A DNA stretch of 6,524 nucleotides. Origin: an uncultured Faecalibacterium sp. (GTDB lineage: Bacteria; Bacillota; Clostridia; Oscillospirales; Ruminococcaceae). Shown here piece by piece: positions 1 through 6,496 of the stretch. Where the stretch lies: positions 1 to 6,524 of the forward strand of contig CAKSZF010000086.1 of the NCBI GenBank assembly GCA_934525405.1, given 5' to 3'. A program made the translations under genes and the position numbers. Under the pieces are notes generated by a model that saw nothing but the letters and a program-made list of their open reading frames with translations, had not been told where the DNA came from and did no database searches. The number at the start of each line of letters is the position of its first letter. Position 1 is the stretch's first letter.

Positions 1-287
1 GGGTTGTGGCTGGTGGTCTTTTGGTCGATGGAGATGGCCGGTGAAAGACCGGTGATCTCGTCCACGTCCGGCTTATCCATCCGACCCAGAAACATCCGGG
101 CGTAGCTGGAAAGGCTTTCCACATAGCGGCGCTGACCGTCGGCGTAGATAGTGTCAAAGGCCAGACTGGACTTGCCCGAGCCGGAAAGGCCGGTCATGAC
201 GATCAGCTTTTCCCGCGGGAGGGTCAGGTTGATATTTTTCAGGTTGTGCTCGCGGGCACCCTTGATGATAATTTTATCGTTTGCCAA
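1..287 (-). CDS. uvrA: UvrA, excinuclease ABC subunit A (N-terminal part, runs off the window)
   Basis: UvrA is the ATPase that scans DNA for bulky lesions and loads UvrB in nucleotide excision repair; it acts in the cytoplasm as a dimer. Only the first 95 complete codons are present, and the gene continues past position 1. Visible are the opening [19 protein letters not shown], the first Walker A motif GLSGSGKSS (residues 33-41) and, further on, [15 protein letters not shown] and [11 protein letters not shown], all typical of the UvrA first nucleotide-binding domain. I chose the TTG at 287-285 because it gives the family's usual N-terminus and has GGGAG eight bases upstream. An in-frame ATG at 320-318 would add 11 residues ([11 protein letters not shown]) that do not look like UvrA and has only a weak ribosome site. 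The start overlaps the end of uvrB by 14 bases, so coupled translation is likely. Identity is very secure; the exact start is fairly secure. Confidence 0.97.
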   Translation of the reverse strand, partial: MANDKIIIKGAREHNLKNINLTLPREKLIVMTGLSGSGKSSLAFDTIYADGQRRYVESLSSYARMFLGRMDKPDVDEITGLSPAISIDQKTTSHN

Positions 288-2331
288 GGTATTTTCTCCC
301 TTTTCGTTGTGTCTGTGCATGGTTCTGCTTGCGCTCGGTCTCGGCGGCGGAGTCCACGGTGGGGTTTTCGCCCCGGCGCAGGCGGTCGATCTGATCCCGC
401 AGGAAGGCTGCGTGCTCAAATTCCAGCAGCTTCGCAGCCTCCTTCATCTCCCGGGTCAGGCGCTCAATGGCAGCTTCCCGCTCCATTTTGCCCATGCGGC
501 GGGTGTTGCGCTTGGCGTTTTCGGCCTTATCGCTGATCTCGATGCTGTCCGCAATGGCCTTGACGATGGTCTTGGGCACGATGCCGTGTTCTTCATTATA
601 AGCCATTTGGATGGCGCGGCGGCGCTCGGTCTCGGTGATGGCGCGTTCCATGCTGTCGGTCACCACATCGGCGTACATGATGACCATGCCCTCCGCGTTG
701 CGGGCGGCGCGACCGATGGTCTGGATCAGGCTGGTCTCGCTGCGCAGAAAACCCTCCTTGTCGGCATCCAGAATGGCCACAAGGCTCACCTCCGGCAGGT
801 CCAGACCTTCGCGCAGCAGGTTGATGCCCACCACCACGTCGATGCTGCCCAGACGCAGATCCTTAATGATTTCCATACGCTCGAAGGTATCCACCTCGTG
901 GTGCATATACTTGACCTTGATCCCCTGCTCGGTGAGGTAATCGGTGAGATCCTCGGCCATCTTTTTGGTCAGGGTGGTCACCAGTACCCGTTCCTGCCGC
1001 TGGATACGAGTGTTGATCTCGCCCAGCAGATCCACCACCTGCCCTTCCACCGGGCGCACCGAGATGACCGGGTCCAATAGACCCGTGGGACGGATGACCT
1101 GCTGCGCCACCTGTGAGCTGTTCTGGCGCTCGTACTCGCCGGGGGTGGCAGAGACAAAGATCATCTGGTTGAGCTTGGACTCCACCTCCTCAAATTTCAG
1201 GGGGCGGTTATCGAAGGCGGATGGCAGGCGGAAACCGTATTCCACCAGCGTTTTTTTGCGGGCGTAGTCGCCGCCGTACATGGCCCGCACCTGCGGCAGG
1301 GTGACGTGGCTCTCGTCCACAAAGAGCAGAAAATCCTCCGGGAAATAATCCAGCAGGGTGGTAGGCATACTGCCCGGCGCGCGGCCGGACAGCACCGCCG
1401 AATAGTTTTCGATGCCCTTGCAGATACCCACCTCGTTCAGCATCTCGATGTCGTAGTTGGTGCGCTGGGCGATGCGCTGGGCTTCAATGAGCTTGCCCTC
1501 GGCGGTGAACTGCTTGACCTGTGCGTCGCACTCGGCGCGGATCTTTTCCAGCGCAGCGGCCTTTTTTTCGGCGCTGACGATATAGTGGCTGGCCGGGAAG
1601 ATAGCAACGTGCTTGACCACGTTCTGCTTGGAGCCGGTCAGGGGGTTAAACTCGGTAATGCGGTCGATCTCGTCTCCGAAAAACTCCACTCGGATGGCAA
1701 GCTCGCTCATATAAGCCAGATAAATGTCCACCGTGTCGCCGTGCACCCGGAACTTATTGCGCACAAAATTCACGTCATTGCGCTCGTATTGCAGGGTGAC
1801 CAGCTTTTTGCACAGCTCGTCCCGCTCCATCTGCATCCCGGGGCGCAGGCTGATGACCATGCTGCGGTAGTCGATGGGGTCGCCCAGCGAGTAGATACAG
1901 GACACCGATGCCACAATGATGACGTCCCGCCGCTCGGAAAGCGCCGCCGTAGCCGAGTGGCGCAGGCGGTCGATCTCGTCGTTGATGGCGCTGTCCTTTT
2001 CAATATAGGTATCGGTGCTGGGGATGTAGGCTTCCGGCTGGTAGTAGTCGTAGTAGCTGACGAAGTACTCCACCGCGTTGTTGGGGAAAAACGAGCGGAA
2101 CTCGGTACACAGCTGTGCCGCCAGCGTTTTGTTGTGCGCCAGCACCAGCGTGGGGCGGTTGCACTGGGCAATGACGTTGGCCATGGTAAAGGTCTTGCCG
2201 CTGCCGGTCACGCCCAGCAGAGTCTGGCAGCGGTCGCCCCGCTGCACCCCCTCCACCAGCTGCGCGATCGCCTGAGGCTGGTCGCCGGTGGGGGCATAGT
2301 TCGACACCAGTTCAAATTTTTCCTCTGCCAT
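274..2331 (-). CDS. uvrB: UvrB, excinuclease ABC subunit B
   Basis: UvrB is the helicase-like subunit that receives damaged DNA from UvrA, verifies the lesion and recruits UvrC for incision. The 685-residue product is close to the usual 660-680. In order: Walker A GVTGSGKT (40-47), the damage-probing beta-hairpin around [10 protein letters not shown] (93-102), the VDESH Walker B/DEAD-like box (338-342), SATP (394-397), [11 protein letters not shown] (505-515), QTIGRAARN (537-545), and a C-terminal UVR motif (about 616-650) for UvrC contact. A basic tail of about 33 residues follows the UVR motif; its DNA also carries the uvrA ribosome site. The ATG at 2331 has AAGGGAGAG seven bases upstream. 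A longer reading from TTG at 2379 is unlikely because that codon lies at the predicted transcription start. It is followed by uvrA with a 14-base overlap. Confidence 0.98.
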   Translation of the reverse strand: MAEEKFELVSNYAPTGDQPQAIAQLVEGVQRGDRCQTLLGVTGSGKTFTMANVIAQCNRPTLVLAHNKTLAAQLCTEFRSFFPNNAVEYFVSYYDYYQPEAYIPSTDTYIEKDSAINDEIDRLRHSATAALSERRDVIIVASVSCIYSLGDPIDYRSMVISLRPGMQMERDELCKKLVTLQYERNDVNFVRNKFRVHGDTVDIYLAYMSELAIRVEFFGDEIDRITEFNPLTGSKQNVVKHVAIFPASHYIVSAEKKAAALEKIRAECDAQVKQFTAEGKLIEAQRIAQRTNYDIEMLNEVGICKGIENYSAVLSGRAPGSMPTTLLDYFPEDFLLFVDESHVTLPQVRAMYGGDYARKKTLVEYGFRLPSAFDNRPLKFEEVESKLNQMIFVSATPGEYERQNSSQVAQQVIRPTGLLDPVISVRPVEGQVVDLLGEINTRIQRQERVLVTTLTKKMAEDLTDYLTEQGIKVKYMHHEVDTFERMEIIKDLRLGSIDVVVGINLLREGLDLPEVSLVAILDADKEGFLRSETSLIQTIGRAARNAEGMVIMYADVVTDSMERAITETERRRAIQMAYNEEHGIVPKTIVKAIADSIEISDKAENAKRNTRRMGKMEREAAIERLTREMKEAAKLLEFEHAAFLRDQIDRLRRGENPTVDSAAETERKQNHAQTQRKGRKYLGKR
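295..302 (-). promoter_or_regulatory. Shine-Dalgarno sequence of uvrA
   Basis: On the minus strand AAGGGAGA lies inside the uvrB coding region, and its GGGAG core is eight bases before the TTG at 287. This decides the uvrA start in favour of TTG over the upstream in-frame ATG at 320, which has no comparable site. The same octamer precedes uvrB, so both subunits carry near-identical ribosome sites. Confidence 0.8.
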
Positions 2332-2355
2332 CGTCTCTCTCCCTTCCGTGCATAT

Positions 2356-2375
2356 AACCACAATCCGTTGTTGTT
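2356..2375. repeat. Imperfect dyad in the uvrB leader (candidate operator or leader hairpin)
   Basis: On the plus strand the sequence reads AAC-C-ACAA, TCCG, TTGT-T-GTT: two 8-base arms that pair at seven of eight positions around a 4-base centre. It begins about three bases downstream of the predicted uvrB transcription start and ends about 25 bases before the ATG, clear of the ribosome site. That position would suit a repressor operator. In RNA it could form a weak hairpin with an A-G mismatch. A chance dyad of this size is possible. Confidence 0.4.
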
Positions 2376-2384
2376 TCAAGTTGT

Positions 2385-2413
2385 ATTATAGCACGCATAT
2401 TTTATAATGTAAA
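2385..2413 (-). promoter_or_regulatory. Sigma-A-type promoter for uvrB-uvrA
   Basis: On the minus strand TTTACA (2413-2408), a 17-base spacer and a perfect TATAAT (2390-2385) form a near-consensus promoter. TGC just before the -10 also makes it an extended -10. An A-rich tract (2414-2427), which includes the radC stop codon, resembles an UP element. Transcription should start near 2378, giving a leader of about 47 bases. This supports the ATG at 2331 as the uvrB start. I see no terminator between radC and this promoter, so read-through from radC is also possible. Confidence 0.85.
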
Positions 2414-2425
2414 CAGTTTTTTGTT

Positions 2426-3145
2426 TTACGGCCAGAAAAGAGTCCCTGTCTTGAAGTCGTAAATAGGCAGGCGGTTGGCGTCCCGCATGGAAAAATACTC
2501 GGTGTCGGTCAGGATGAAGTGATCCAGCAGGTGCACATTCACCAGCCCCAGCGCCCGGGCAATGCTGCCGGTAGCGTCCATATCTTCCAGCGAGGGCAGC
2601 GCCACCCCGTTGGGGTGATTGTGGCAGAGCACCACGGCATCCGTACCGCCCTTGATGGCGGCTGCTACCACATTTTTGATATCCAGACTGACCCGGTCGG
2701 AGGTGCCCTCCCGCAGCCAGACGGCGGCGCGCACCCGCTTGCGGCTGTCCAGACTGACCAGCATGGCGCGCTCGTAGTCCGACCACGCAAACTTTGCCAT
2801 CAGGTAGCTGCCCATCTGCTCGGTGGTCTTGATGCAGCGGGTGGTGCTGGTGCGGCTGCGGCCATAGTACCGGCTGATCTGGGGCAGCAGATGCAGCATC
2901 CGGGCAGTAGAGGGGCCTACGCCCTCTACGGTGCACAGTTCCTCTTCGCTGGCCTCCAGCACCGCCGCAAAATCCCCGAACCGGTCGATCAGGTCGTGGG
3001 CGATGCCGTTGGTGTCCTTTTGGGCGTTGGTCAGGTAAAGCACATATTCCAGTGCCTCGTGCTCGGCCAGACTGTCCAGCCCGTAGCTTTGCACCCGCTC
3101 CCGCATCCGCTGGCGATGTCCCTTGTGCCGTTTATTCTCTGCCAT
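2426..3145 (-). CDS. radC: RadC family (JAB/MPN domain) protein
   Basis: This is a 239-residue member of the RadC/UPF0758 family. The name comes from an old DNA-repair assignment; the biochemical role is unsettled, and the fold is that of MPN/JAMM metalloproteases. The N-terminal part (about 5-90) has the HKGHRQRMRERV opening often seen in Clostridia and a helix-hairpin-helix-like EGVGPSTA (74-81). The C-terminal MPN domain (about 103-230) carries the metal-site signature HNHPNG...S..D, with His175, His177, Ser185 and Asp188 in the canonical spacing. The usual HNHPSG serine is Asn179. The ATG at 3145 has AAGGAGT seven bases upstream. The open frame extends much further upstream, but that part crosses the intergenic promoters and into the opposite-strand synthase, so it is not coding. 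It lies just upstream of uvrB on the same strand, with about 12 bases between its stop and the uvrB -35. Confidence 0.95.
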   Translation of the reverse strand: MAENKRHKGHRQRMRERVQSYGLDSLAEHEALEYVLYLTNAQKDTNGIAHDLIDRFGDFAAVLEASEEELCTVEGVGPSTARMLHLLPQISRYYGRSRTSTTRCIKTTEQMGSYLMAKFAWSDYERAMLVSLDSRKRVRAAVWLREGTSDRVSLDIKNVVAAAIKGGTDAVVLCHNHPNGVALPSLEDMDATGSIARALGLVNVHLLDHFILTDTEYFSMRDANRLPIYDFKTGTLFWP

Positions 3146-3176
3146 GGCGGTACTCCTTTTTCTATGTTCTCTCCTT

Positions 3177-3205
3177 ATAGTACCCATTTTGCGGCGCAAA
3201 CACAA
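3177..3205 (-). promoter_or_regulatory. Candidate radC promoter (weak)
   Basis: On the minus strand TTGTGT (3205-3200), a 17-base spacer and TACTAT (3182-3177) give a modest match to sigma-A elements. TATAAG (3179-3174) is an overlapping alternative -10. The start would fall near 3170, leaving a leader of about 25 bases with the AAGGAGT ribosome site. The match is weak; the placement in the divergent gap is its main support. Confidence 0.4.
3188..3200. repeat. 13-bp perfect palindrome in the divergent radC/synthase gap
   Basis: TTTGCG-G-CGCAAA is a perfect inverted repeat with 6-base arms around one central base. It falls between the candidate -35 and -10 of radC and about 50 bases upstream of the -35 of the divergent synthase promoter, a plausible place for a dimeric regulator. 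No regulator is assigned; the site is short and may be fortuitous. Confidence 0.4.
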
Positions 3206-3247
3206 GCGTTCTGCAAAAATAACCCGGATTTTGCACCGGAATGCGCG

Positions 3248-3276
3248 TTGACTTCCCGCCCCGCCTGTATTACTAT
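3248..3276 (+). promoter_or_regulatory. Sigma-A-type promoter for the pseudouridine synthase gene
   Basis: TTGACT (3248-3253), a 17-base spacer and TACTAT (3271-3276) match sigma-A elements at five of six and four of six positions. Transcription would start near 3283, giving a leader of about 32 bases. The ribosome site GAGG (3303-3306) lies eight bases before the ATG at 3315. TATAAA at 3274 is an overlapping alternative -10. Confidence 0.7.
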
Positions 3277-3314
3277 AAAAGCATGATTCTGACAAAAATA
3301 ATGAGGATAGCTTT

Positions 3315-4304
3315 ATGAAACAATTTACTGCCACCGCCAACGATGACGGCGTGCGTCTTTCGCGCTTTGTGCAGAGCGTGACCCGCGATTTTCCCACCAG
3401 CCTGCTGTACAAGAGTTTCCGCAACAAGCGGGTGAAGGTAAACGGCAAAAAGGCCGCGCCGGAGTACCGTTTGCAGGTGGGAGATCTGATCGAGCTGTAC
3501 ATCAACGACGAGTTCTTCCCGCCCGAGGGCGCAAAGCCGGTGCAGAAGGCTGCCCCCAAAAAGCAGCCCAATCAGCCCAAGGTGACGGTCATCTACGAGG
3601 ACGAAAACCTTGCAGTGCTGTACAAGCCCACCCATCTGCTGTGCCACAGCGACCGCACCGGCGATGCCAATCTGGTGGATGCCTTTACCCAGTACCTGAC
3701 CCAGAAGGGCGAATACGACCCCCACGGTGAGAACCGCTTCAAGCCCGGCATCTGCAACCGGCTGGACCGCGGCACTGAGGGGCTGGTGATCGCCGCCAAG
3801 AACTACGCCGCCCTGCGGGACATGAACGAGATCATCCGCACCGACCTGCTGAAAAAGGAGTACTACACCATCACGGTGGGTATTCCGCAGTCCGGGCGGT
3901 TCACCGCATGGTGGGAGCACGACGAGAAGAACAACAAGGTCAGCATCCACGCCCATCAATCGCAGGACGAGCGCCGCAAGCAGATCATCACGGATGTGGA
4001 CGTGCTGCGCACCGCAGGCCCCTTTGCCCTGTGCAAGATCGGCCTTGTCACCGGGCGCACCCATCAGATCCGCGCCCATCTGGCCTATCTGGGCAAGCCG
4101 GTGCTGGGCGATATCAAATACGGCAACCGCAAGATGAACGAGCGCACCGGCACAAAAACGCAGGCGCTGTGCGCGGTACGCATCAGCTTTCTGGATGTGC
4201 CGGAGGAAAACACCCTGCACTACCTCTCCGGTAAGGTCATCAAGCTGAAAGACCCGCAGATCTTACAGCAGTTTGATGCACTGGATAAAAATAAAAACGC
4301 ATAA
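3315..4304 (+). CDS. RluA-family RNA pseudouridine synthase
   Basis: This 329-residue protein should isomerise specific uridines in RNA, most likely 23S rRNA, to pseudouridine. It has an N-terminal S4-like RNA-binding domain (about 12-66; LLYKSFRNKRVKVNGK, then LQVGDLI), a Lys/Pro/Gln-rich linker (about 72-89) and the RluA catalytic domain (about 90-312). The catalytic motif reads CNRLDRGTEG (147-156) with the essential Asp151; the common HRLDRxTSG form has His where this has Asn148 and Ser where this has Glu155. Further family motifs are KEYYTITVG (181-189) and TGRTHQIRAHLAYLGKPVLGD (246-266). The CNRxDRxTxG variant is, to my recollection, common in Clostridia members, so it does not imply inactivity. 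RluC/RluD-type target choice cannot be read from the sequence, so no symbol is given. It stands alone as a single-gene unit with its own promoter and terminator. Confidence 0.93.
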   Translation: MKQFTATANDDGVRLSRFVQSVTRDFPTSLLYKSFRNKRVKVNGKKAAPEYRLQVGDLIELYINDEFFPPEGAKPVQKAAPKKQPNQPKVTVIYEDENLAVLYKPTHLLCHSDRTGDANLVDAFTQYLTQKGEYDPHGENRFKPGICNRLDRGTEGLVIAAKNYAALRDMNEIIRTDLLKKEYYTITVGIPQSGRFTAWWEHDEKNNKVSIHAHQSQDERRKQIITDVDVLRTAGPFALCKIGLVTGRTHQIRAHLAYLGKPVLGDIKYGNRKMNERTGTKTQALCAVRISFLDVPEENTLHYLSGKVIKLKDPQILQQFDALDKNKNA

Positions 4305-4312
4305 CAATAAGA

Positions 4313-4352
4313 CCGCTGTTTGCAACAACTGCAAGCAGCGGCCTGTTTTTTT
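4313..4352 (+). terminator. Rho-independent terminator of the synthase gene, possibly bidirectional
   Basis: The arms 4313-4323 (CCGCTGTTTGC) and 4331-4341 (GCAAGCAGCGG) pair over 11 bases with one G-U, around a 7-base loop. A run of seven T follows at 4346-4352. It begins nine bases after the stop codon. Read on the minus strand the same hairpin has an A-C mismatch and only a broken T-rich tail, so it could also end the kinase transcript but less efficiently. Confidence 0.92.
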
Positions 4353-4377
4353 GCGCTATTTTCTTTTTTTGCCCCGT

Positions 4378-5745
4378 TCACGCCCGGCCGGGCAGCCAGA
4401 CCGTTGTTTTTGCCCCGCAGGGGGTGTTCTGCCCGAACACTGCCGTGCCGCCATGGGCGGCGGCGATCTGCTGCACTACATACAGGCCAAGGATATGGGG
4501 CGCATTTTCGGCAGGCTCCGCAGCGTTCAGCGCCGCCAGAACGGCAGGGGGATAGCCGATGCCGTCATCTGCCACGGTCAGGCAGAAGCGCTCCCCTACC
4601 CGCCGGGTGTGCACGGTAATGTTCACCGGCTTTGGATTATGCCGGACGCTGTTGTTCAGCAGGTTTTCCAGCAGCCGTGCCAGCAGCGCCTCATCCACCG
4701 AAAGCACTGTCTGCTCTGCCGGTTCTTCCTGTTCCAGTGTGATCTCGCAGTGCTCTGCCAGCGGGCTTTCGCAGAACTGCGCCACCAGCTGCCGGAACAG
4801 CGGCCCTGCCCGGAGGTCTTTCCGGCGCAGGGGTTGGGCACCGTATTCCAGCTTACTGGTCAGGTTCAGGTCATCAATGAGGGTGCGCAGCTTTTCGCAC
4901 TGGGTGCGGATGCCGGTCGCTTTCTGCCGGGAGCTGTCCGGCAAAAGTGCATCCTGTTCCAGTTGCTCCGCCCAGCCTAAGATCAGCGCCAGCGGGGTGC
5001 GCACGTCATGGCTGACCCCTGCGATCCACTGGGTGCGGGCGTTGTCCCGCCGGGAAAGCATCTCATTTTTGGCTTGCAGCTGCGCCCCGGTCTGGTTCAG
5101 CTTTTCTGCCAGTTCCCCGGCAAAACCGTCGGTAGGCAGCCGGACGGTCTGCCCCTGCGCCAGCGCATCCAGACCGTTTGCCACGGTCTCCAGCCGCTTT
5201 GCCCCCCTCCAACTCAGCCAGAAGCAGAGAACCAGACCCAGCAGCAGCATTCCCAGCGCTGCTGCCGGGAGCACCCGCATCATGCTCAGGACAAAGTCCG
5301 GTGAGCTGTAAATGCTGTACTTCCACAGGCTCCCCTTTGGCAGCCCGATGACGAACAGTCCGTAGGGTTCTGTCCAGCAGAACACCGGGTAATCCGCCAG
5401 ATACCAGCGGGCAAATTTGGCGATATCGCCGGGAGTGTAGGCATGGTTCAGATCCTGCGGCAGGCCGTAGCTCCAGCGGATGTTTCCCACATCGTCCAGC
5501 ACCATCGCCCACTCGTAGCCATTCATCCACTCCTGCGGGGTGCGTTCTGCCCCAAAGGCAAGCCCTTCGGCGGTCTCCACCATGGAATCCGCGATCTCGC
5601 TGGAGGAATACTCCCGCTGCGGCAGGCGGCAGCCCTCCTGCCAACCCAGCCAGCCCAGCACCGCAACACCGGAAAACAACAGCAGCAGAACGATGCCCAC
5701 CGCCGCCAGCACATACCGCCGAATCAGGCGCACAAAGGTTTTCAT
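4378..5745 (-). CDS. Membrane sensor histidine kinase
   Basis: This 455-residue kinase should sense an envelope or external signal, autophosphorylate on histidine and pass the phosphate to the regulator encoded just upstream. A positively charged N-terminus precedes TM1 (about 11-34). An extracytoplasmic domain (about 35-157) rich in Trp, Tyr and Pro follows, then TM2 (about 158-178) and a HAMP-like linker (about 179-232). The H-box WIAGVSHDVRTPLAL has His246. The ATP-binding domain has the N-box LLENLLNNSVRHN (358-370) and G1 DDGIG (393-397). The G2 region reads HILGLYVV (417-424) and lacks the first glycine of the usual GLGL. The ATG at 5745 has a GGGGGA ribosome site within the regulator's last codons, and ATGA overlaps the regulator stop. 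I cannot name the signal. It ends convergent with the synthase gene. Confidence 0.95.
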   Translation of the reverse strand: MKTFVRLIRRYVLAAVGIVLLLLFSGVAVLGWLGWQEGCRLPQREYSSSEIADSMVETAEGLAFGAERTPQEWMNGYEWAMVLDDVGNIRWSYGLPQDLNHAYTPGDIAKFARWYLADYPVFCWTEPYGLFVIGLPKGSLWKYSIYSSPDFVLSMMRVLPAAALGMLLLGLVLCFWLSWRGAKRLETVANGLDALAQGQTVRLPTDGFAGELAEKLNQTGAQLQAKNEMLSRRDNARTQWIAGVSHDVRTPLALILGWAEQLEQDALLPDSSRQKATGIRTQCEKLRTLIDDLNLTSKLEYGAQPLRRKDLRAGPLFRQLVAQFCESPLAEHCEITLEQEEPAEQTVLSVDEALLARLLENLLNNSVRHNPKPVNITVHTRRVGERFCLTVADDGIGYPPAVLAALNAAEPAENAPHILGLYVVQQIAAAHGGTAVFGQNTPCGAKTTVWLPGRA

Positions 5746-6461
5746 ACTTCTTCCCCCTTTGTCAGCTTATAGCCAATGCCCCGCACCGTCCGCAGAAACT
5801 GCGGCGCACCGGGTTCGGCTTCCAGCTTCTCCCGCAGATGCCGGATATGTACACCCAGACTGTTCTCGTAGCCATAGTAATCTGCGCCCCAGACCGCCGC
5901 ACAAAGGGCATCGTAGGTAACGATGTGTCCCCGGTTCTCTGCCAATTTCCGCAGCAGCGCCAGCTCGGTAGCGGTCAGCGCCAGTGTTTTGCCCTCTGGC
6001 AGGGTAACAATGGCATCATTCAGGTCTACGCACCGCTCCCCCAGCTGCAAAGGTGCCGGTTTTGTACGGGACAGCTCTGCCCGGTACGCCCGCTGCAAAA
6101 TATGCTGCACCCGCAGCAGCAGTTCCTGCATCAGAAAAGGCTTGGTCAGGTAGTCATCTGCGCCAAGACCCAGCCCGAACAGACGGTCGGCATCCGCGTC
6201 CCGTGCGGAGAGGAACAGTGCCGGAACGTCCGCTTTTGCCCGCAGCGCCCGGAACAGCGAAAAGCCGTCCCCATCCGGCAGGTTGATATCCAAGATCATC
6301 AGCTCCGGCTGTTCCGCCGCAAAACAGGCGCGGGCAGCGGCGCAGCTTTGGGCAGTTCTGATATGGCCATATCCTGCGCCCCGCAGCTGTTCATACAGCA
6401 GTGCCAGCAGCTCGGCGTTGTCATCCACGATGAGAAGTTTTGCATCATAAATGGTATCCAT
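5742..6461 (-). CDS. OmpR/PhoB-type response regulator
   Basis: This 239-residue protein is a phosphorylation-controlled DNA-binding transcription factor paired with the kinase that follows it. The receiver domain (about 7-122) has the acidic pair Asp13-Asp14, the phospho-acceptor Asp58 (LMILDINLPDGDG), Ser85 at the switch position (LFLSAR) and Lys107 (YLTKPF). The winged-helix domain (about 138-235) has LTATELALLRKLAENRG, then VWG...ENSLGVHIRHLREKLE and the closing RTVRGIGYKL, all standard for the OmpR family. The ATG at 6461 is preceded by AAGGAGA about nine bases upstream, a slightly long gap. Its TGA stop overlaps the kinase ATG by four bases, so the pair is co-translated. Target genes are not visible; systems of this type often control neighbouring transporters, but none lies within the window. 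Confidence 0.96.
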   Translation of the reverse strand: MDTIYDAKLLIVDDNAELLALLYEQLRGAGYGHIRTAQSCAAARACFAAEQPELMILDINLPDGDGFSLFRALRAKADVPALFLSARDADADRLFGLGLGADDYLTKPFLMQELLLRVQHILQRAYRAELSRTKPAPLQLGERCVDLNDAIVTLPEGKTLALTATELALLRKLAENRGHIVTYDALCAAVWGADYYGYENSLGVHIRHLREKLEAEPGAPQFLRTVRGIGYKLTKGEEV

Positions 6462-6487
6462 AAGGGCAGTTCTCCTTTCCCGCCTTT

Positions 6488-6496
6488 ACTATACCA
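6488..6496 (-). promoter_or_regulatory. Extended -10 promoter element for the two-component operon
   Basis: On the minus strand TGG-TATAGT (6496-6488) matches an extended -10, with TATAGT at five of six positions. No good -35 is seen at the 17-base distance (CCGCTG), which suits extended -10 dependence or activation. Transcription would start near 6481, leaving a leader of about 20 bases that just contains the AAGGAGA ribosome site. The window ends soon after, so upstream control sites may be missing. Confidence 0.55.

Noticed and set aside
151..1080. 309-residue plus-strand open frame
   Set aside because: It lies opposite uvrA/uvrB, is low-complexity in Leu, Gly, His and Ala as expected for antisense of GC-rich genes, and shows no recognised motif.
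2332..2379. 16-residue N-terminal extension of UvrB from TTG at 2379
   Set aside because: The codon lies at the predicted transcription start, has no ribosome site, and the added residues are unlike UvrB; the ATG at 2331 has a strong site.
1306..2391. 361-residue plus-strand open frame opposite uvrB
   Set aside because: It is rich in His, Val, Ala and Gln in the way antisense shadows are and has no domain; uvrB explains the whole stretch.
2519..3286. 255-residue plus-strand open frame opposite radC
   Set aside because: It is antisense to a clear RadC gene and has no recognisable domain or ribosome site.
3146..3571. 142-residue N-terminal extension of RadC
   Set aside because: It crosses the divergent promoter region and runs antisense to the well-supported pseudouridine synthase; the ATG at 3145 has a good ribosome site and gives the family length.
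3273..4220. 315-residue minus-strand open frame opposite the pseudouridine synthase
   Set aside because: It is antisense to a motif-complete enzyme and its hydrophobic pattern mirrors the other strand's codons.
4273..4980. 235-residue plus-strand open frame opposite the kinase
   Set aside because: It runs through the terminator hairpin and is antisense to the kinase ATP-binding domain.
5063..5644. 193-residue minus-strand open frame inside the kinase gene
   Set aside because: It is an alternative frame of the kinase gene with a Gly/Ala/Arg-rich composition and no motif.
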